From CAZTCJ01 sp964612085 (GTDB lineage: Bacteria > Pseudomonadota > Alphaproteobacteria > JAJFIK01): DNA of 64,000 nucleotides. Shown here piece after piece: positions 44,947-53,652 of the stretch (position 1 is the stretch's first letter; every line of letters starts with the position of its first letter). The translations under genes and the position numbers were made by a program. The stretch is taken from the NCBI GenBank assembly GCA_964612085.1, contig CAZTCJ010000003.1, positions 38,677 to 102,676 of the forward strand, in the 5' to 3' direction. The notes under the pieces were generated by a model. It was given only the letters and a program-made list of their open reading frames with translations. It had not been told where the DNA came from and searched no databases.

Positions 44947-45816
44947 GTGAGACAGGGCCTTGGCTTGGCGGTTTGGCTGATCGGGGTTTTGGCGGTGAAC
45001 GCTGCCTGGGCGCAGACCGTTTTCGTGCCCACCGGCGACGGCCGCCTCGCGGCCACCCTGCATCTGCCCGAGCGGGGCGAAGCGCCTTTTCCGGCCGTGG
45101 TCCTGGTCCATGATTCGCTGCCTTCTGACCGGCGCTACATGCAGGGGTTTGTCGAACTGGCCTTGGAAAGCGGGCTCGCGGCTCTCGCCTATGACAAGCG
45201 CGGCACCGGCCAGTCGGACGGGCGGTTCCGGCCCGTCACGCTGCGCACCAGCGAGGAAAGACTGGCGCGCCTGGGCGAGGACGCCTCGGTCATGGCGGAC
45301 TGGCTGCGCCGCCAGCCGCAGGTCGATCCCGACCGCATCGGGCTCATGGGCGCGAGCCAGGCGGGCTGGGTCATGCCCATCGCCGCCTCCGGCAATCCCA
45401 TGATCCGCTTTCTGATCGCCATTGCCGGCACGCCTTTGTCCGTCGGCGAACAAGCCTATTATTTCGGCCTGGTCAGGGGCTGGTACGGCGAAGCTTTATC
45501 GCGCCAGGCCGCCGATGCCCGCGTCTCCGCCTATGACGGCCTGGAAGGTTTCAATCCGACCGTCACCTTGCGGAATACCTCCCAGCCCATGTTGTGGATC
45601 TTCGGCGAGGTGGACGATGTGGTGCCGGCCCGGGCCTCGATCGCGGCCTTGCTGCATTTGCGGGAGGCCGGGTTCGACAATCATGATTATATCATTCTTC
45701 CCGATACGGATCACGATCTGTTCGACCGGCGCCGTTCCCGGGACGTCTCCCTGGTCCCGGTGGTGCGGGACTGGCTGGAGGAAAAGAGCATTATTCTCCG
45801 GAAGGCCCGGAACTAG
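44947..45816 (+). CDS. Secreted alpha/beta hydrolase
   Basis: This protein of about 289 residues starts at GTG 44947, eight bases after AAGGAG, and opens with a signal peptide (GLGLAVWLIGVLAVNAAWAQ). The alpha/beta-hydrolase triad is visible: nucleophile Ser in IGLMGASQAGWVMPI, Asp in FGEVDDVVPARA, and His in PDTDHDLFDRRR. The oxyanion region VVLVHDSLPSDR and AYDKRGTGQSDG match peptidase S9/esterase-like families. It should act in the periplasm on an ester or peptide; the substrate is unknown. The final 26 bases overlap the convergent cytochrome gene. Confidence 0.83.
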   Translation: MRQGLGLAVWLIGVLAVNAAWAQTVFVPTGDGRLAATLHLPERGEAPFPAVVLVHDSLPSDRRYMQGFVELALESGLAALAYDKRGTGQSDGRFRPVTLRTSEERLARLGEDASVMADWLRRQPQVDPDRIGLMGASQAGWVMPIAASGNPMIRFLIAIAGTPLSVGEQAYYFGLVRGWYGEALSRQAADARVSAYDGLEGFNPTVTLRNTSQPMLWIFGEVDDVVPARASIAALLHLREAGFDNHDYIILPDTDHDLFDRRRSRDVSLVPVVRDWLEEKSIILRKARN

Positions 45817-46132
45817 AGACCTGCCGCGCCTTGCGGTCCGGACCGTAAAACTCAGCCAGATAGTCGAGCAGGCGCGTGCGGTCGGGCTCAGGCGTCTCCG
45901 GCATGCCCTGTTCGTCCACCATCCACACGAATACCTCGTCCCAGTCGTCCCGGTCGAGCCCCTGTTGGGTCACGAGTTTGAGGGAATGGCAGGCCGAACA
46001 ATAGATATAGGCCAGGTCGCGGCCCTCGCCTTCAGGCATGGCGCGATAATCCGGATCGTCCGGCGCCTGGGCATGGCCAAGCCCGATACCGGCCAGCAAG
46101 CCAAGAACTGTCAGTATACTCAGTTTATGCAT
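45791..46132 (-). CDS. SorB-like c-type cytochrome subunit of sulfite dehydrogenase
   Basis: This protein of about 113 residues has a signal peptide (LSILTVLGLLAGIGLGHAQA) and one heme c motif, YCSACH, near residue 45, with a likely distal Met in VDEQGMPETPEPD. It follows the molybdenum subunit gene, starting 12 bases past its stop; GAGGGCGG overlaps that junction. A TTG at 46147 overlapping the upstream TGA is an alternative. It should take electrons from the molybdenum subunit and pass them to cytochrome c. Small cytochromes coupled to SorA-type enzymes are usual in sulfite dehydrogenases. Its last 26 bases overlap the hydrolase gene. Confidence 0.83.
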   Translation of the reverse strand: MHKLSILTVLGLLAGIGLGHAQAPDDPDYRAMPEGEGRDLAYIYCSACHSLKLVTQQGLDRDDWDEVFVWMVDEQGMPETPEPDRTRLLDYLAEFYGPDRKARQVSSSGPSGE

Positions 46133-46143
46133 CTCATCCGCCC

Positions 46144-47463
46144 TCAAACCACCCGGACGACGATCCGGTGCATGGCATTGTTGAGATAGCCTTTGGGATT
46201 CCAGGTAATCGCGAAAGGCTGCTGGCGGCCTTTCGTATCGCTGGCGCGCGCCCAGACCTCATAGTAGCCCGGTTGCGGGAAGGTCAGGGTCCGGCGGAAC
46301 CGCTGCCAGGCGTAAGGATTGCGGGGGTCCTCGAGCGCGGCGGAAATCCAACTGCGCCCGAAATCCAGGCTGAGATCGACGGCCGAGACCACATCGTCCC
46401 CGGCCCAGGCATGGCCGCGAATTTCAATACGCGGATCGTCGATCGGAAGCGTTATCTCCGTCTGCGGATGGGTGATCAGCGATTTGACCGGCATGGCCTC
46501 AATGATCCGGTAGCCCTCCTTCGCCACATCGGCGCCGGGCTCGACCGGATCGCGCGGCACCTGATAGGAGGGCGCGGCCATTTTCGCCCCGTCATGGACC
46601 TGGTCCCGCAGCCAGATCCGGGTCAGCCATTTCTGAGAACACGATCCCGGCCAGCCGGGGACCACCAGCCGCAGCGGATGGCCATTGTCAGGGTGCAGAT
46701 CCGCGCCGTTCATGGCGAAGGCAATCAAATTGTGGGGCTCCAGCGCCTTGGCCAGGGGCACGCCCCGCGAGAGGGGCTCTTTGTCCGGATTGCCAGAGAG
46801 ATGCCTGTCGGCGCCATAATGACCTGTATAGACCGCCGAGGGTTTGAGGCCCGCCGCCTGCAGAATATCCGCCAGCCGCACACCGGTCCATTCGGACGAC
46901 GCCACCGCGCCGGTGGTCCATTGATTGCCCCGCGCGGGCGGATCGAAGAAGGCCCGCCCATTGCCGCCGCATTCCAGCGTGAGCTGATAAGTCACCACCT
47001 CGAAGCGGCGCTTCAGATCCTCGATGGTCAGGGTCAGGGGCGTTTCGACCTCGCCATTGACCGTCAGGGTCCAGGCCTGTACGTCCACATCCTCCGGAGG
47101 CAGACCGTTATTGCGGATGAAATGCCGGCTTGTGGGCGTCACCGGATCGTCGAGCAGATGGGCAGGCGTTTCCGCATTGACCGGACGGTCGTTCAGAATG
47201 CGCAACCCGTCCTTGCCCGCGATAGTGAGCCCCTCGTCCTGGGCCAGGGCCGCCGGGATGAAACCCGCTGGCATGTGCCGGTGAAATGGGATCGCCGCGC
47301 CCACCGCCGCGCTCATGGCGGCAAGGCCCGCCCCTTTCAAAAAGCCGCGCCGGTCCGCATGAGTCTTACGCCCGAAAACGCGCCGGTCGGCGCCGTCCGG
47401 ATCCGTTTCATAAAGCGCGAACAGGCCGCGTGTCTTGGCAGGGAAGCGGGGATCGGCGGGCAT
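46144..47463 (-). CDS. Periplasmic sulfite dehydrogenase molybdenum subunit (SorA/SoxC type)
   Basis: This 439-residue enzyme belongs to the sulfite oxidase family, which oxidises sulfite to sulfate on a Moco. A Tat signal motif ADRRGFLKGAG lies near residue 37 with a hydrophobic stretch after it. The molybdenum-ligand Cys is in LTLECGGNGRAFF, and HRLRLVVPGWPG-like and RIEIRGHAWAGDDVVSAVDLS segments follow, the latter from the dimerisation domain. GYYEVWARASD is a family motif. AGGAGA precedes the ATG. With the cytochrome gene it forms a SorAB-like pair; SoxC would also fit the sequence but would come with SoxD. Confidence 0.88.
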   Translation of the reverse strand: MPADPRFPAKTRGLFALYETDPDGADRRVFGRKTHADRRGFLKGAGLAAMSAAVGAAIPFHRHMPAGFIPAALAQDEGLTIAGKDGLRILNDRPVNAETPAHLLDDPVTPTSRHFIRNNGLPPEDVDVQAWTLTVNGEVETPLTLTIEDLKRRFEVVTYQLTLECGGNGRAFFDPPARGNQWTTGAVASSEWTGVRLADILQAAGLKPSAVYTGHYGADRHLSGNPDKEPLSRGVPLAKALEPHNLIAFAMNGADLHPDNGHPLRLVVPGWPGSCSQKWLTRIWLRDQVHDGAKMAAPSYQVPRDPVEPGADVAKEGYRIIEAMPVKSLITHPQTEITLPIDDPRIEIRGHAWAGDDVVSAVDLSLDFGRSWISAALEDPRNPYAWQRFRRTLTFPQPGYYEVWARASDTKGRQQPFAITWNPKGYLNNAMHRIVVRVV

Positions 47464-47540
47464 GACGGTCTCCTGAGCAGGCGAAGAGATCGCTCAGACC
47501 TTAGCTGCGCCGGAGCGCCCGCGCCAACCGCCGGGCGATC

Positions 47541-47576
47541 AAAAAAATCCCGCCGCCCGGTGCCGGACGGCGGGAT
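47541..47576 (-). terminator. Rho-independent terminator of the TonB receptor gene
   Basis: On the minus strand ATCCCGCCGTCCGGCACCGG closes with CGGCGGGAT and is followed by seven Ts. It lies 27 bases past the TonB-receptor stop codon. Confidence 0.9.
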
Positions 47577-47603
47577 CGCGAAAAGCGCAGAGCCGAACCC
47601 TGT

Positions 47604-50123
47604 TTAGAACCGAGTGCTAATGCCCACCGTCCACAGGCGCGGTTGGCCGCGGATTGCCGTCGGAATGCCGATCACCCGGCCGGTATTGCCCGCATCCACC
47701 AGGAATTCCTCGTCGAACAGGTTCTCCACCCGGCCGCGCAGTTCCCAGCGGTCGCGGAAATTGAGCCCCGCATTGAGCGTGACCGTGGTGTAGCCGTCCT
47801 GGGCCAGATCGACCGGCACGATCGGCGTCGCGGTCTCGTTCTCCGGATTGAAGAAGAAGGACGAGCGGTAGCTCGCCAGCACGGAGATGAAACCGTCGAG
47901 CTCTTCCGTCAGCGGACGGGTGTAGCTGACACCGCCGGAGACCGTCCAGCGCGGCGTCAGGCGGAAATCATTGCCGGACAGATCGATGGCCGGGCCGAGC
48001 ACCGCCGCCGTGGAGCCTTCCTCGAAGCCGCCGTCGATGAAGCCCACATTCATGAAGCCATCGAGGCCGAACTCGAAGCTGGCATTGGCCGCCACTTCGA
48101 ACCCGAGCGCATCGGCCTGGCCCGCATTGACGTTCTGAAGCGAGCCGCCCTGCACAATCAGTGTCTGGAAGTCCTCATAGTCGTAATAGAAACCGGCCGC
48201 TTCCAGTTGCAGATAAAGCCCGTCCCAGTCAAACGCGCCCTTGGCGCCGATCTCGTAGGACGTCACCCGCTCCTCGTTCACGGTACGGCCGAAATCGCCG
48301 CGCGTCAGACCGGCGCGCGGTTCGATCTCCACGCCGCCCGAGCGAATGCCCCAGGAATAGCTGGCATAGACCATCCAGTTGTCCACCGGACGGAACTCGA
48401 TGATGGCGCGCGGCTCGAAATAGCTGAACGTATCGGAATTCGTCAGCGTCACGCCACCGGTGGTGCCTTCGAGCGCGTTGGTCTCGATGATCGACAGGCG
48501 CGCAATCTGTTCCGGGCTGAGCAGACCGAACAAAGGCGAGGCCGGATTGATCAGATCGATGCCGAAGCCGTCCGCCAGGGTCTGGAGCAGGATCGGGTTG
48601 CCCGGACCGAAGGGGTTGGTCGGCAGGGAGTCCACGAACCGTCCGAGGGCGGCCAGATCGCCGGCGCCGAAGGCGAACAGTTCCTGGAAATCGGACAGGG
48701 CCAGCGGCAGAAGCGACCCCGGGACCTGGACGCCGAAGCCGAAATCGCTTTGGGTCACCGGCGAGGTGAAGCTCAACTCCTTGTCGTCCGTGGTCCAGCG
48801 CGCGCCCAGGGTCAGCGACAGGCGGCTGGTGATGTCGAAGGTGCCGTCCAGGAACACGGAGTAACTGGTGGTCTCGCTCTCCGTGGTGACCTTCTCGTCC
48901 ACCACCGGCAGAGGCGGCAGCGGCGGCAGGCCGACACCGCCGGCGAGCAGCGGCAGCACCGAGCCCAGCGTGTTGGTCTGGTTGATGCCGAAGATCCGGT
49001 TGCGGGTCGCTTCTTCCCTGTAATAGCTCGCGCCACCGAAGCCGCGGAACCGTCCGCCGTCGTCGTAACTCACGCGGAACTCGTGGAAGATGGTGCGCGC
49101 ATCGTCGTCTTCCGTGGCGTCGATGATCTGGATCGAGGTGCCGTCGGGATCGAACAGGTTCGTGTTTTGAAATTCCCGGAAGCCCGTGGTCGAGGAGAGG
49201 GTGATCGCGTCGTTCAACTCATATTCGCCGAGGCCGGTGAAGCCGTAGACTTCCCGCTCGGTGAAAATGCCCGGGTTCTGCGCATATTCGCCGAACGGAT
49301 CGGTCGAGCGCAGGAACGGATCGGCCGCCGCCAGTTGCGGCACCAGGGTCTTGAAATTGCCCGGGTCCGGACTGTCGTACTGCCAGAAGGCCAAGAGCGT
49401 GTATTCGAAAAGATCGAAAGGCCGCGCCGTGATGCCCGCGCGCAGATGCAGCGTGTCCTTACCAGAGAAATTCTGATCCTCGGCCGCCTCGTTCTCCACG
49501 AAACCGTCGCGCTGTTCGAACACGGCGCCCAGGCGCACCGCCAGGCCGCCATCCTCGATGATCGGCGCGTTGACAACGCCTTCATAGCGCTCGGAATTGA
49601 AATTGCCGAACATGATCCGGCCGAAGGCTTCGAACTCGTCCTGCGGCTTCTTCATGATGAAGTTGATGGCGCCGTTCGACGCGCCGCGGCTGAACAGGGT
49701 CCCTTGCGGGCCCTTGGCGATTTCCACCCGCTCCAGATCGAACAGTTCGATGACGGAGCCGCCGCCCCGGCTTGCGGGAATGCCGTCATAGAAGACGGAG
49801 ATGTTCGGCTCGGCATCGGGTTCGGAGACGTCCGAGGTGATGCCGCGAATGACAAAGCTCGGCGTGTCGATGCTTTGCAGTTGAAGCTGGAACCCGGCCA
49901 CATAGTCGGACAGATCGTCGAGATCGGTGATCAGGGTGTTTTCCAGGAACTCGCCGGAAATGGCGGTTAGCGCGATCGGCACGTCGAGCACCGATTCCTC
50001 GCGCTTCTGCGTGGTCACAACAATCCGTTCCATGACCAGGTCGCTCTGGGCCAGGGCTGGCATGGTCGGCGCGGTCATGCTGAGCATCGTCGCCCCAAGC
50101 AAAACCCGTTTGATGTGAGACAT
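47604..50123 (-). CDS. TonB-dependent receptor
   Basis: This 839-residue outer-membrane receptor has a signal peptide (MLSMTAPTMPALAQ), a TonB box region (MERIVVTTQKREESVLDVPIAL, quoted in part), a plug domain (LSDYVAGFQLQ, GVVNAPIIEDGGLAVRLGAV at the barrel start), and a C-terminal barrel ending in GISTRF with the terminal Phe. Loops such as DSPDPGNFKTL and RNRIFGINQTNTLGSVLP are variable. The start at 50123 follows GGGGGA. The sequence resembles the proteobacterial receptors that take carbohydrates, vitamins or steroid-like lipids rather than ferric siderophores, but the substrate is unknown. A strong terminator follows it. Confidence 0.9.
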   Translation of the reverse strand: MSHIKRVLLGATMLSMTAPTMPALAQSDLVMERIVVTTQKREESVLDVPIALTAISGEFLENTLITDLDDLSDYVAGFQLQLQSIDTPSFVIRGITSDVSEPDAEPNISVFYDGIPASRGGGSVIELFDLERVEIAKGPQGTLFSRGASNGAINFIMKKPQDEFEAFGRIMFGNFNSERYEGVVNAPIIEDGGLAVRLGAVFEQRDGFVENEAAEDQNFSGKDTLHLRAGITARPFDLFEYTLLAFWQYDSPDPGNFKTLVPQLAAADPFLRSTDPFGEYAQNPGIFTEREVYGFTGLGEYELNDAITLSSTTGFREFQNTNLFDPDGTSIQIIDATEDDDARTIFHEFRVSYDDGGRFRGFGGASYYREEATRNRIFGINQTNTLGSVLPLLAGGVGLPPLPPLPVVDEKVTTESETTSYSVFLDGTFDITSRLSLTLGARWTTDDKELSFTSPVTQSDFGFGVQVPGSLLPLALSDFQELFAFGAGDLAALGRFVDSLPTNPFGPGNPILLQTLADGFGIDLINPASPLFGLLSPEQIARLSIIETNALEGTTGGVTLTNSDTFSYFEPRAIIEFRPVDNWMVYASYSWGIRSGGVEIEPRAGLTRGDFGRTVNEERVTSYEIGAKGAFDWDGLYLQLEAAGFYYDYEDFQTLIVQGGSLQNVNAGQADALGFEVAANASFEFGLDGFMNVGFIDGGFEEGSTAAVLGPAIDLSGNDFRLTPRWTVSGGVSYTRPLTEELDGFISVLASYRSSFFFNPENETATPIVPVDLAQDGYTTVTLNAGLNFRDRWELRGRVENLFDEEFLVDAGNTGRVIGIPTAIRGQPRLWTVGISTRF

Positions 50124-50330
50124 GGCTTTGGTTCCCCCAAGACAATCCGGCCGGGTTTGTACGGCCTCCACCCTATTTTCTTGAAACGTGTATCACATTC
50201 GAACAGGCCTGATCTATCAACTCAGCCGGTTTCACCCGGTCGGGACTGTATTGTGCCCGGCCTGGTGATGCGGAAATGTCACGAGGCCTTTTGTAACCTC
50301 GGTCATTATTTAATAGCCTAGGATACTATT

Positions 50331-50639
50331 TTGATCGCCGATCCGGACCGCACTTTAGATGCCGCCAAGGCGCTGGCCCGCAACCGGGGTTTCGACATCC
50401 GCGACGAGACACGGGCGCGAACCGGCTCGGCCTATTTCACCGCTCAAATGGAGGGTCCGGACGGGCCGCTGAGCCTCAGGGTTCGGATCAGCGGCCATAA
50501 GGGCGCCGGCTGGCAGGTGCGGGCCCGCTATGTCTTCGTGACCTGGGCCTGTCCCCGGCGGGCACGGCGCGACCTGGAACGGCTCGACCGTCGCCTGGCC
50601 GCCTTGAGCGCGCGGGCGGCAGACCTGAACAAAGGCTGA
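50331..50639 (+). CDS. Small hypothetical protein, unrecognised
   Basis: A 102-residue open frame starts at TTG 50331, seven bases after AGGA. It has no signal or membrane helix; its second half is Arg-rich with the helical segment ARRDLERLDRRLAALSARAADL. It could be a real gene since it fills the gap between the TonB receptor and the lipoprotein gene and has a plausible start, but I recognise no family. Two minus-strand frames overlap it and are less convincing. Confidence 0.4.
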   Translation: MIADPDRTLDAAKALARNRGFDIRDETRARTGSAYFTAQMEGPDGPLSLRVRISGHKGAGWQVRARYVFVTWACPRRARRDLERLDRRLAALSARAADLNKG

Positions 50640-50673
50640 ACGGATGAACCAAACGGCTAGCAACAAGAGGATA

Positions 50674-50693
50674 TTGCGGCAAAATCGCCGCAA
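50674..50693 (+). terminator. Hairpin after the small hypothetical gene
   Basis: TTGCGGC and GCCGCAA are perfect inverted copies with a six-base AT-rich loop, followed by AAAA rather than T's on the plus strand. It lies 34 bases past the stop at 50639. On the minus strand the tract after the stem is T-poor too, so its function is uncertain. Confidence 0.3.
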
Positions 50694-50883
50694 AAATGGG
50701 CAAAATCACAGATTTCCGCGCATCTTAACCAAACTTCCTATTGATTATGGTGTTGGAGATGTGGAATGTGTCGTGTATCTCCGCGCTTCGTAATCCCTTG
50801 GAGTCTGGGTGCCCTGTGCTCTTAGGGGGGCTGGAGAACAGACATCAACTCCAACGGAAAAACCGTAATTGAGAGGGTTTACC

Positions 50884-51144
50884 ATGAAGACGTTCCGTGT
50901 TTCCGCGACTGTCCTGAGCCTCGCGATGACCGCTGGCCTGCTGGGCGCCTGCTCTTCGCTGAGCGAGGAAGACCGCAACTTCCTGAACTCCGTGCGCTCT
51001 GATTCGCAAGCCGCTGCCGACAACGCTGCCCGCAGCGCCGATTCGGCCGAAGCTGCTGCTCGCCGTGCCGAAGCTGCTGCTCAGCGCGCCGAAGAAGCTG
51101 CTGCCCGCGCCGAAGCGATGTTCAATCGCGGCCTGCGCAAGTAA
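50884..51144 (+). CDS. Lpp-like alanine-zipper outer-membrane lipoprotein ending in Arg-Lys
   Basis: This 86-residue protein has a lipoprotein signal with the lipobox LLGAC (lipidated Cys23), then a mature part of about 64 residues that is a continuous alanine-zipper coiled coil (AAADNAARSADSAEAAARRA and following). It ends GLRK, and E. coli Lpp ends in Arg-Lys, whose terminal Lys is bound to peptidoglycan. The start at 50884 has AGAGGG upstream. A strong terminator follows it. The convergent neighbour is an L,D-transpeptidase, the enzyme class that attaches Lpp, so anchoring of this protein to peptidoglycan is a good inference. Confidence 0.85.
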   Translation: MKTFRVSATVLSLAMTAGLLGACSSLSEEDRNFLNSVRSDSQAAADNAARSADSAEAAARRAEAAAQRAEEAAARAEAMFNRGLRK

Positions 51145-51168
51145 TCAGCGCTACGCTGACTGCTTAAA

Positions 51169-51203
51169 AGCCGGTTCTGGCAATGCGCCAGAGCCGGCTT
51201 TTT
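51169..51203 (+). terminator. Rho-independent terminator of the Lpp-like gene
   Basis: GCCGGTTCTGGC pairs with GCCAGAGCCGGC across a short loop, with one mismatch, and is followed by TTTTT. It begins 25 bases after the stop codon. Confidence 0.9.
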
Positions 51204-51254
51204 ATATGCGCGGATTGTGTTTTGCGGACAGGCGGGGATGCCGCGAGACCGGAC

Positions 51255-52238
51255 TTACCGCGTGATCTGCACGGGAATGCCGCGCCGCTCGGTCGCGGCG
51301 GCGTAGACCGCATTCCAGTTCACCCGGCGGACATGGCGCCCCGCCGCCTCGAACACCATTTCATCGAGACCCTCGATATCCTGGCGCTCAACCGGTTCGG
51401 AGAATTCGATCTGGTCGATCTCGTCGCCAAAGGGATGCACCTCGATATAAAGCTCGCCATCGAGCCAGCCCAGTTTGACGGGCTGATTGGTGATGGCGAC
51501 CGGCGTGCCCACCTTGACGATATCGAACAGCTCCTGAATGTGCGCCGGATAAAGCCGCACGCAGCCCCGGCTGACCCGCCGCCCGATCCCTTCGGGTTTG
51601 TTGGTGCCGTGAATGGCATAGCCGTCCCAGCCCACCCGGATCCGGTGGCTGCCCAGGGGATTGTCCGGACCCGGTTTGACATAAGCCGGGACCGTCGGAT
51701 CTTCCGCCCGGTGGTTCTTGGTCGGCACCCAGGTGGGGTTTTCCGTCTTCTCGGTCACGGTCTCGATGCCGAGCGGCGTTTCATAGGCCTCGCGGCCCGT
51801 TGAGATGGGCCAGCTCTGGATCTCGCCGCCTTCGGGCGGAAAATAGTAAATCCGCAGATCGCCCAGATTCACCAGAATGCCGGGGCCGGCGTCCTTCGGA
51901 ACGATGTGCTGGGTCGGCAGCACGAGCATGGCGTCGTCGCCCGGCAGCCAGGGATCCACATTCGGATTGGCGGCCCTGAGCTCCACATAGCCGAGCCCGT
52001 AGCCCATGATGATGTCGATGAAGGTCTCGCCGGGCCGGACGTAATGCAGGCCGAGATCGCCGATCAGGCCGCCATGGCCGGACTCGGTCACCGGCGCGGC
52101 CGCGGTCGAAACGGTGGCATTGCCTTGGCTCGAGCCGACCGGCGCAAGCATCATCGCGGCAAGCATCAAAACCGCCGCGATGCGCGCGGCCCGTCCGCGC
52201 CGCGCCGCGCTTTGTGTTCTACGTCCGCCGGATCTCAT
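51255..52238 (-). CDS. L,D-transpeptidase (ErfK/YbiS family)
   Basis: This protein of about 327 residues has an N-terminal signal or anchor (RIAAVLMLAAMMLAPVGSS), a LysM-like motif (HYVRPGETFIDIIMGYGLGYVELRAANP, quoted in part) and a YkuD catalytic domain. The catalytic His and Cys are in YAIHGTNKPEGIG and SRGCVRLYPAH. Such enzymes either cross-link peptidoglycan 3-3 or attach Lpp to diaminopimelate. The start at 52238 follows the TTG at 52259 by seven codons and is the more conventional choice. It faces the Lpp-like gene across a strong terminator, which supports the attachment role. Confidence 0.88.
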   Translation of the reverse strand: MRSGGRRTQSAARRGRAARIAAVLMLAAMMLAPVGSSQGNATVSTAAAPVTESGHGGLIGDLGLHYVRPGETFIDIIMGYGLGYVELRAANPNVDPWLPGDDAMLVLPTQHIVPKDAGPGILVNLGDLRIYYFPPEGGEIQSWPISTGREAYETPLGIETVTEKTENPTWVPTKNHRAEDPTVPAYVKPGPDNPLGSHRIRVGWDGYAIHGTNKPEGIGRRVSRGCVRLYPAHIQELFDIVKVGTPVAITNQPVKLGWLDGELYIEVHPFGDEIDQIEFSEPVERQDIEGLDEMVFEAAGRHVRRVNWNAVYAAATERRGIPVQITR

Positions 52239-52533
52239 CACGCTCTCACAGCCCCTCAATCATACGATCGCAGTATACCGCGTTCGGCGCCCTTCATGAC
52301 CATGCGGCACCTTAACGATGCCGTGACCTGCCAAACCGCCGCTTTCGGAAAGCATTACCTTATATTGCCGCGAACGCGAAACAAAGCCAGCCAAGGCTTG
52401 CCGTCCGTCAATGGGCCTGCAAAACTGCGGCCCAACGAGTCATCTATGACGTGTATCACCGAACCAAGCGCGCCTGAGGCCTTAAAACCGGCCTGACCGG
52501 GCGTGCACACCATGCCTTCAGGACGGGTATTCC

Positions 52534-53652
52534 ATGCATCCTCTTGCCGGCGCCGATCTCGGCACCCTCTGGACGATTTTCAGCCGCAGCGGTGGCGTCA
52601 GCCCGGGCCGCGCGCTCGAGACGGCCGGGATCCTGGGCGCGGCGGTCGCCCGCTGGCCGTTCTCCACCGCCGAATGGGTCGCCCTGGAAAGCCAGCTCCC
52701 CCAGCTTGAAGAGATGCCGCCGCCGATCTTCATTCTCGGCCATTGGCGCAGCGGCACCACCCATCTCTACAACATCATGAGCCAGGACGAATTCGGCTTC
52801 GTGCCGCCGGTGGCCACGGGCCTGCCCTGGGACCTGATGGGCATCGCCAAGGCCGCCCGCCCGCTTCTGGAACGCGCGCTGCCCGAGCACCGCTATATCG
52901 ACAATATCCCGGTGAAGCCGGATTCTCCGCAGGAAGACGAAATCGCGCTCGCCAATATGACGCCCCTGTCCTTTTACCATGGCATCTATTTCCCCAAGCG
53001 GTTCACGGAGTATCTAAACGAAGGGCTGTTTTTCGACAATTGCACGCCGGACCAGATCGCCGCCTGGCGCCAGCGCTTCGAATATTTCATGCGCAAACTG
53101 TTCCTGCACCAGGACCGCAAACGGCTTCTGATCAAGAACCCGGTCTATACGGCCCGCGCCCGCTTTCTGCATGAGATCATGCCCCAGGCGCGCTTTATCC
53201 ATATCCACCGCAATCCGTATGAAGTATTCGCGTCCATGCGGAACTTCTACGCCAAACTGCTGAAACAGTTCGCTCTCCAATCGTATGACCATGTGGATAT
53301 CGACCGGGCCATTCTGGAGGTCTATACCCGCATGATGCGTCAGCTCGAGACCGACCTGGCGGCCCTGCCGAACCATCTTTATGTGGAGCTGCGCTACGAC
53401 GAGTTGGATACCGATCCTTTGGGTTCGATCCAGAAAATCTACGACGCGCTCGATATCGATGGCTTCTCCGCCATCAAGCCGACCTTCAAGACTTATCTGG
53501 ACTCGGTCAAAACCTATAAGAAGAACAAATTCAGCTACACGGATGAAGCGGCGGCGCTGGTCGAGACTCATTGGGGCGAGTTCCTGACGAAATGGGGCTA
53601 TGAACGGCCTGCCCCGCCGCCCGCCGATCCGGCCGCACCGGCTCAGGCGTGA
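52534..53652 (+). CDS. Sulfotransferase family protein
   Basis: This 372-residue protein carries the PAPS-binding 5'-phosphosulfate loop IFILGHWRSGTTHLYNIM near residue 70 and a 3'-phosphate motif at FIHIHRNPYEVFASMRNFY around 228, both typical of bacterial sulfotransferases. There is no signal peptide. It is the first of three genes with overlapping stop and start codons that end with hpnA. That context suggests a hopanoid or lipid precursor as acceptor, but no characterised hopanoid sulfotransferase guides this and the acceptor is unknown. Its Shine-Dalgarno sequence is weak. Confidence 0.83.
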   Translation: MHPLAGADLGTLWTIFSRSGGVSPGRALETAGILGAAVARWPFSTAEWVALESQLPQLEEMPPPIFILGHWRSGTTHLYNIMSQDEFGFVPPVATGLPWDLMGIAKAARPLLERALPEHRYIDNIPVKPDSPQEDEIALANMTPLSFYHGIYFPKRFTEYLNEGLFFDNCTPDQIAAWRQRFEYFMRKLFLHQDRKRLLIKNPVYTARARFLHEIMPQARFIHIHRNPYEVFASMRNFYAKLLKQFALQSYDHVDIDRAILEVYTRMMRQLETDLAALPNHLYVELRYDELDTDPLGSIQKIYDALDIDGFSAIKPTFKTYLDSVKTYKKNKFSYTDEAAALVETHWGEFLTKWGYERPAPPPADPAAPAQA

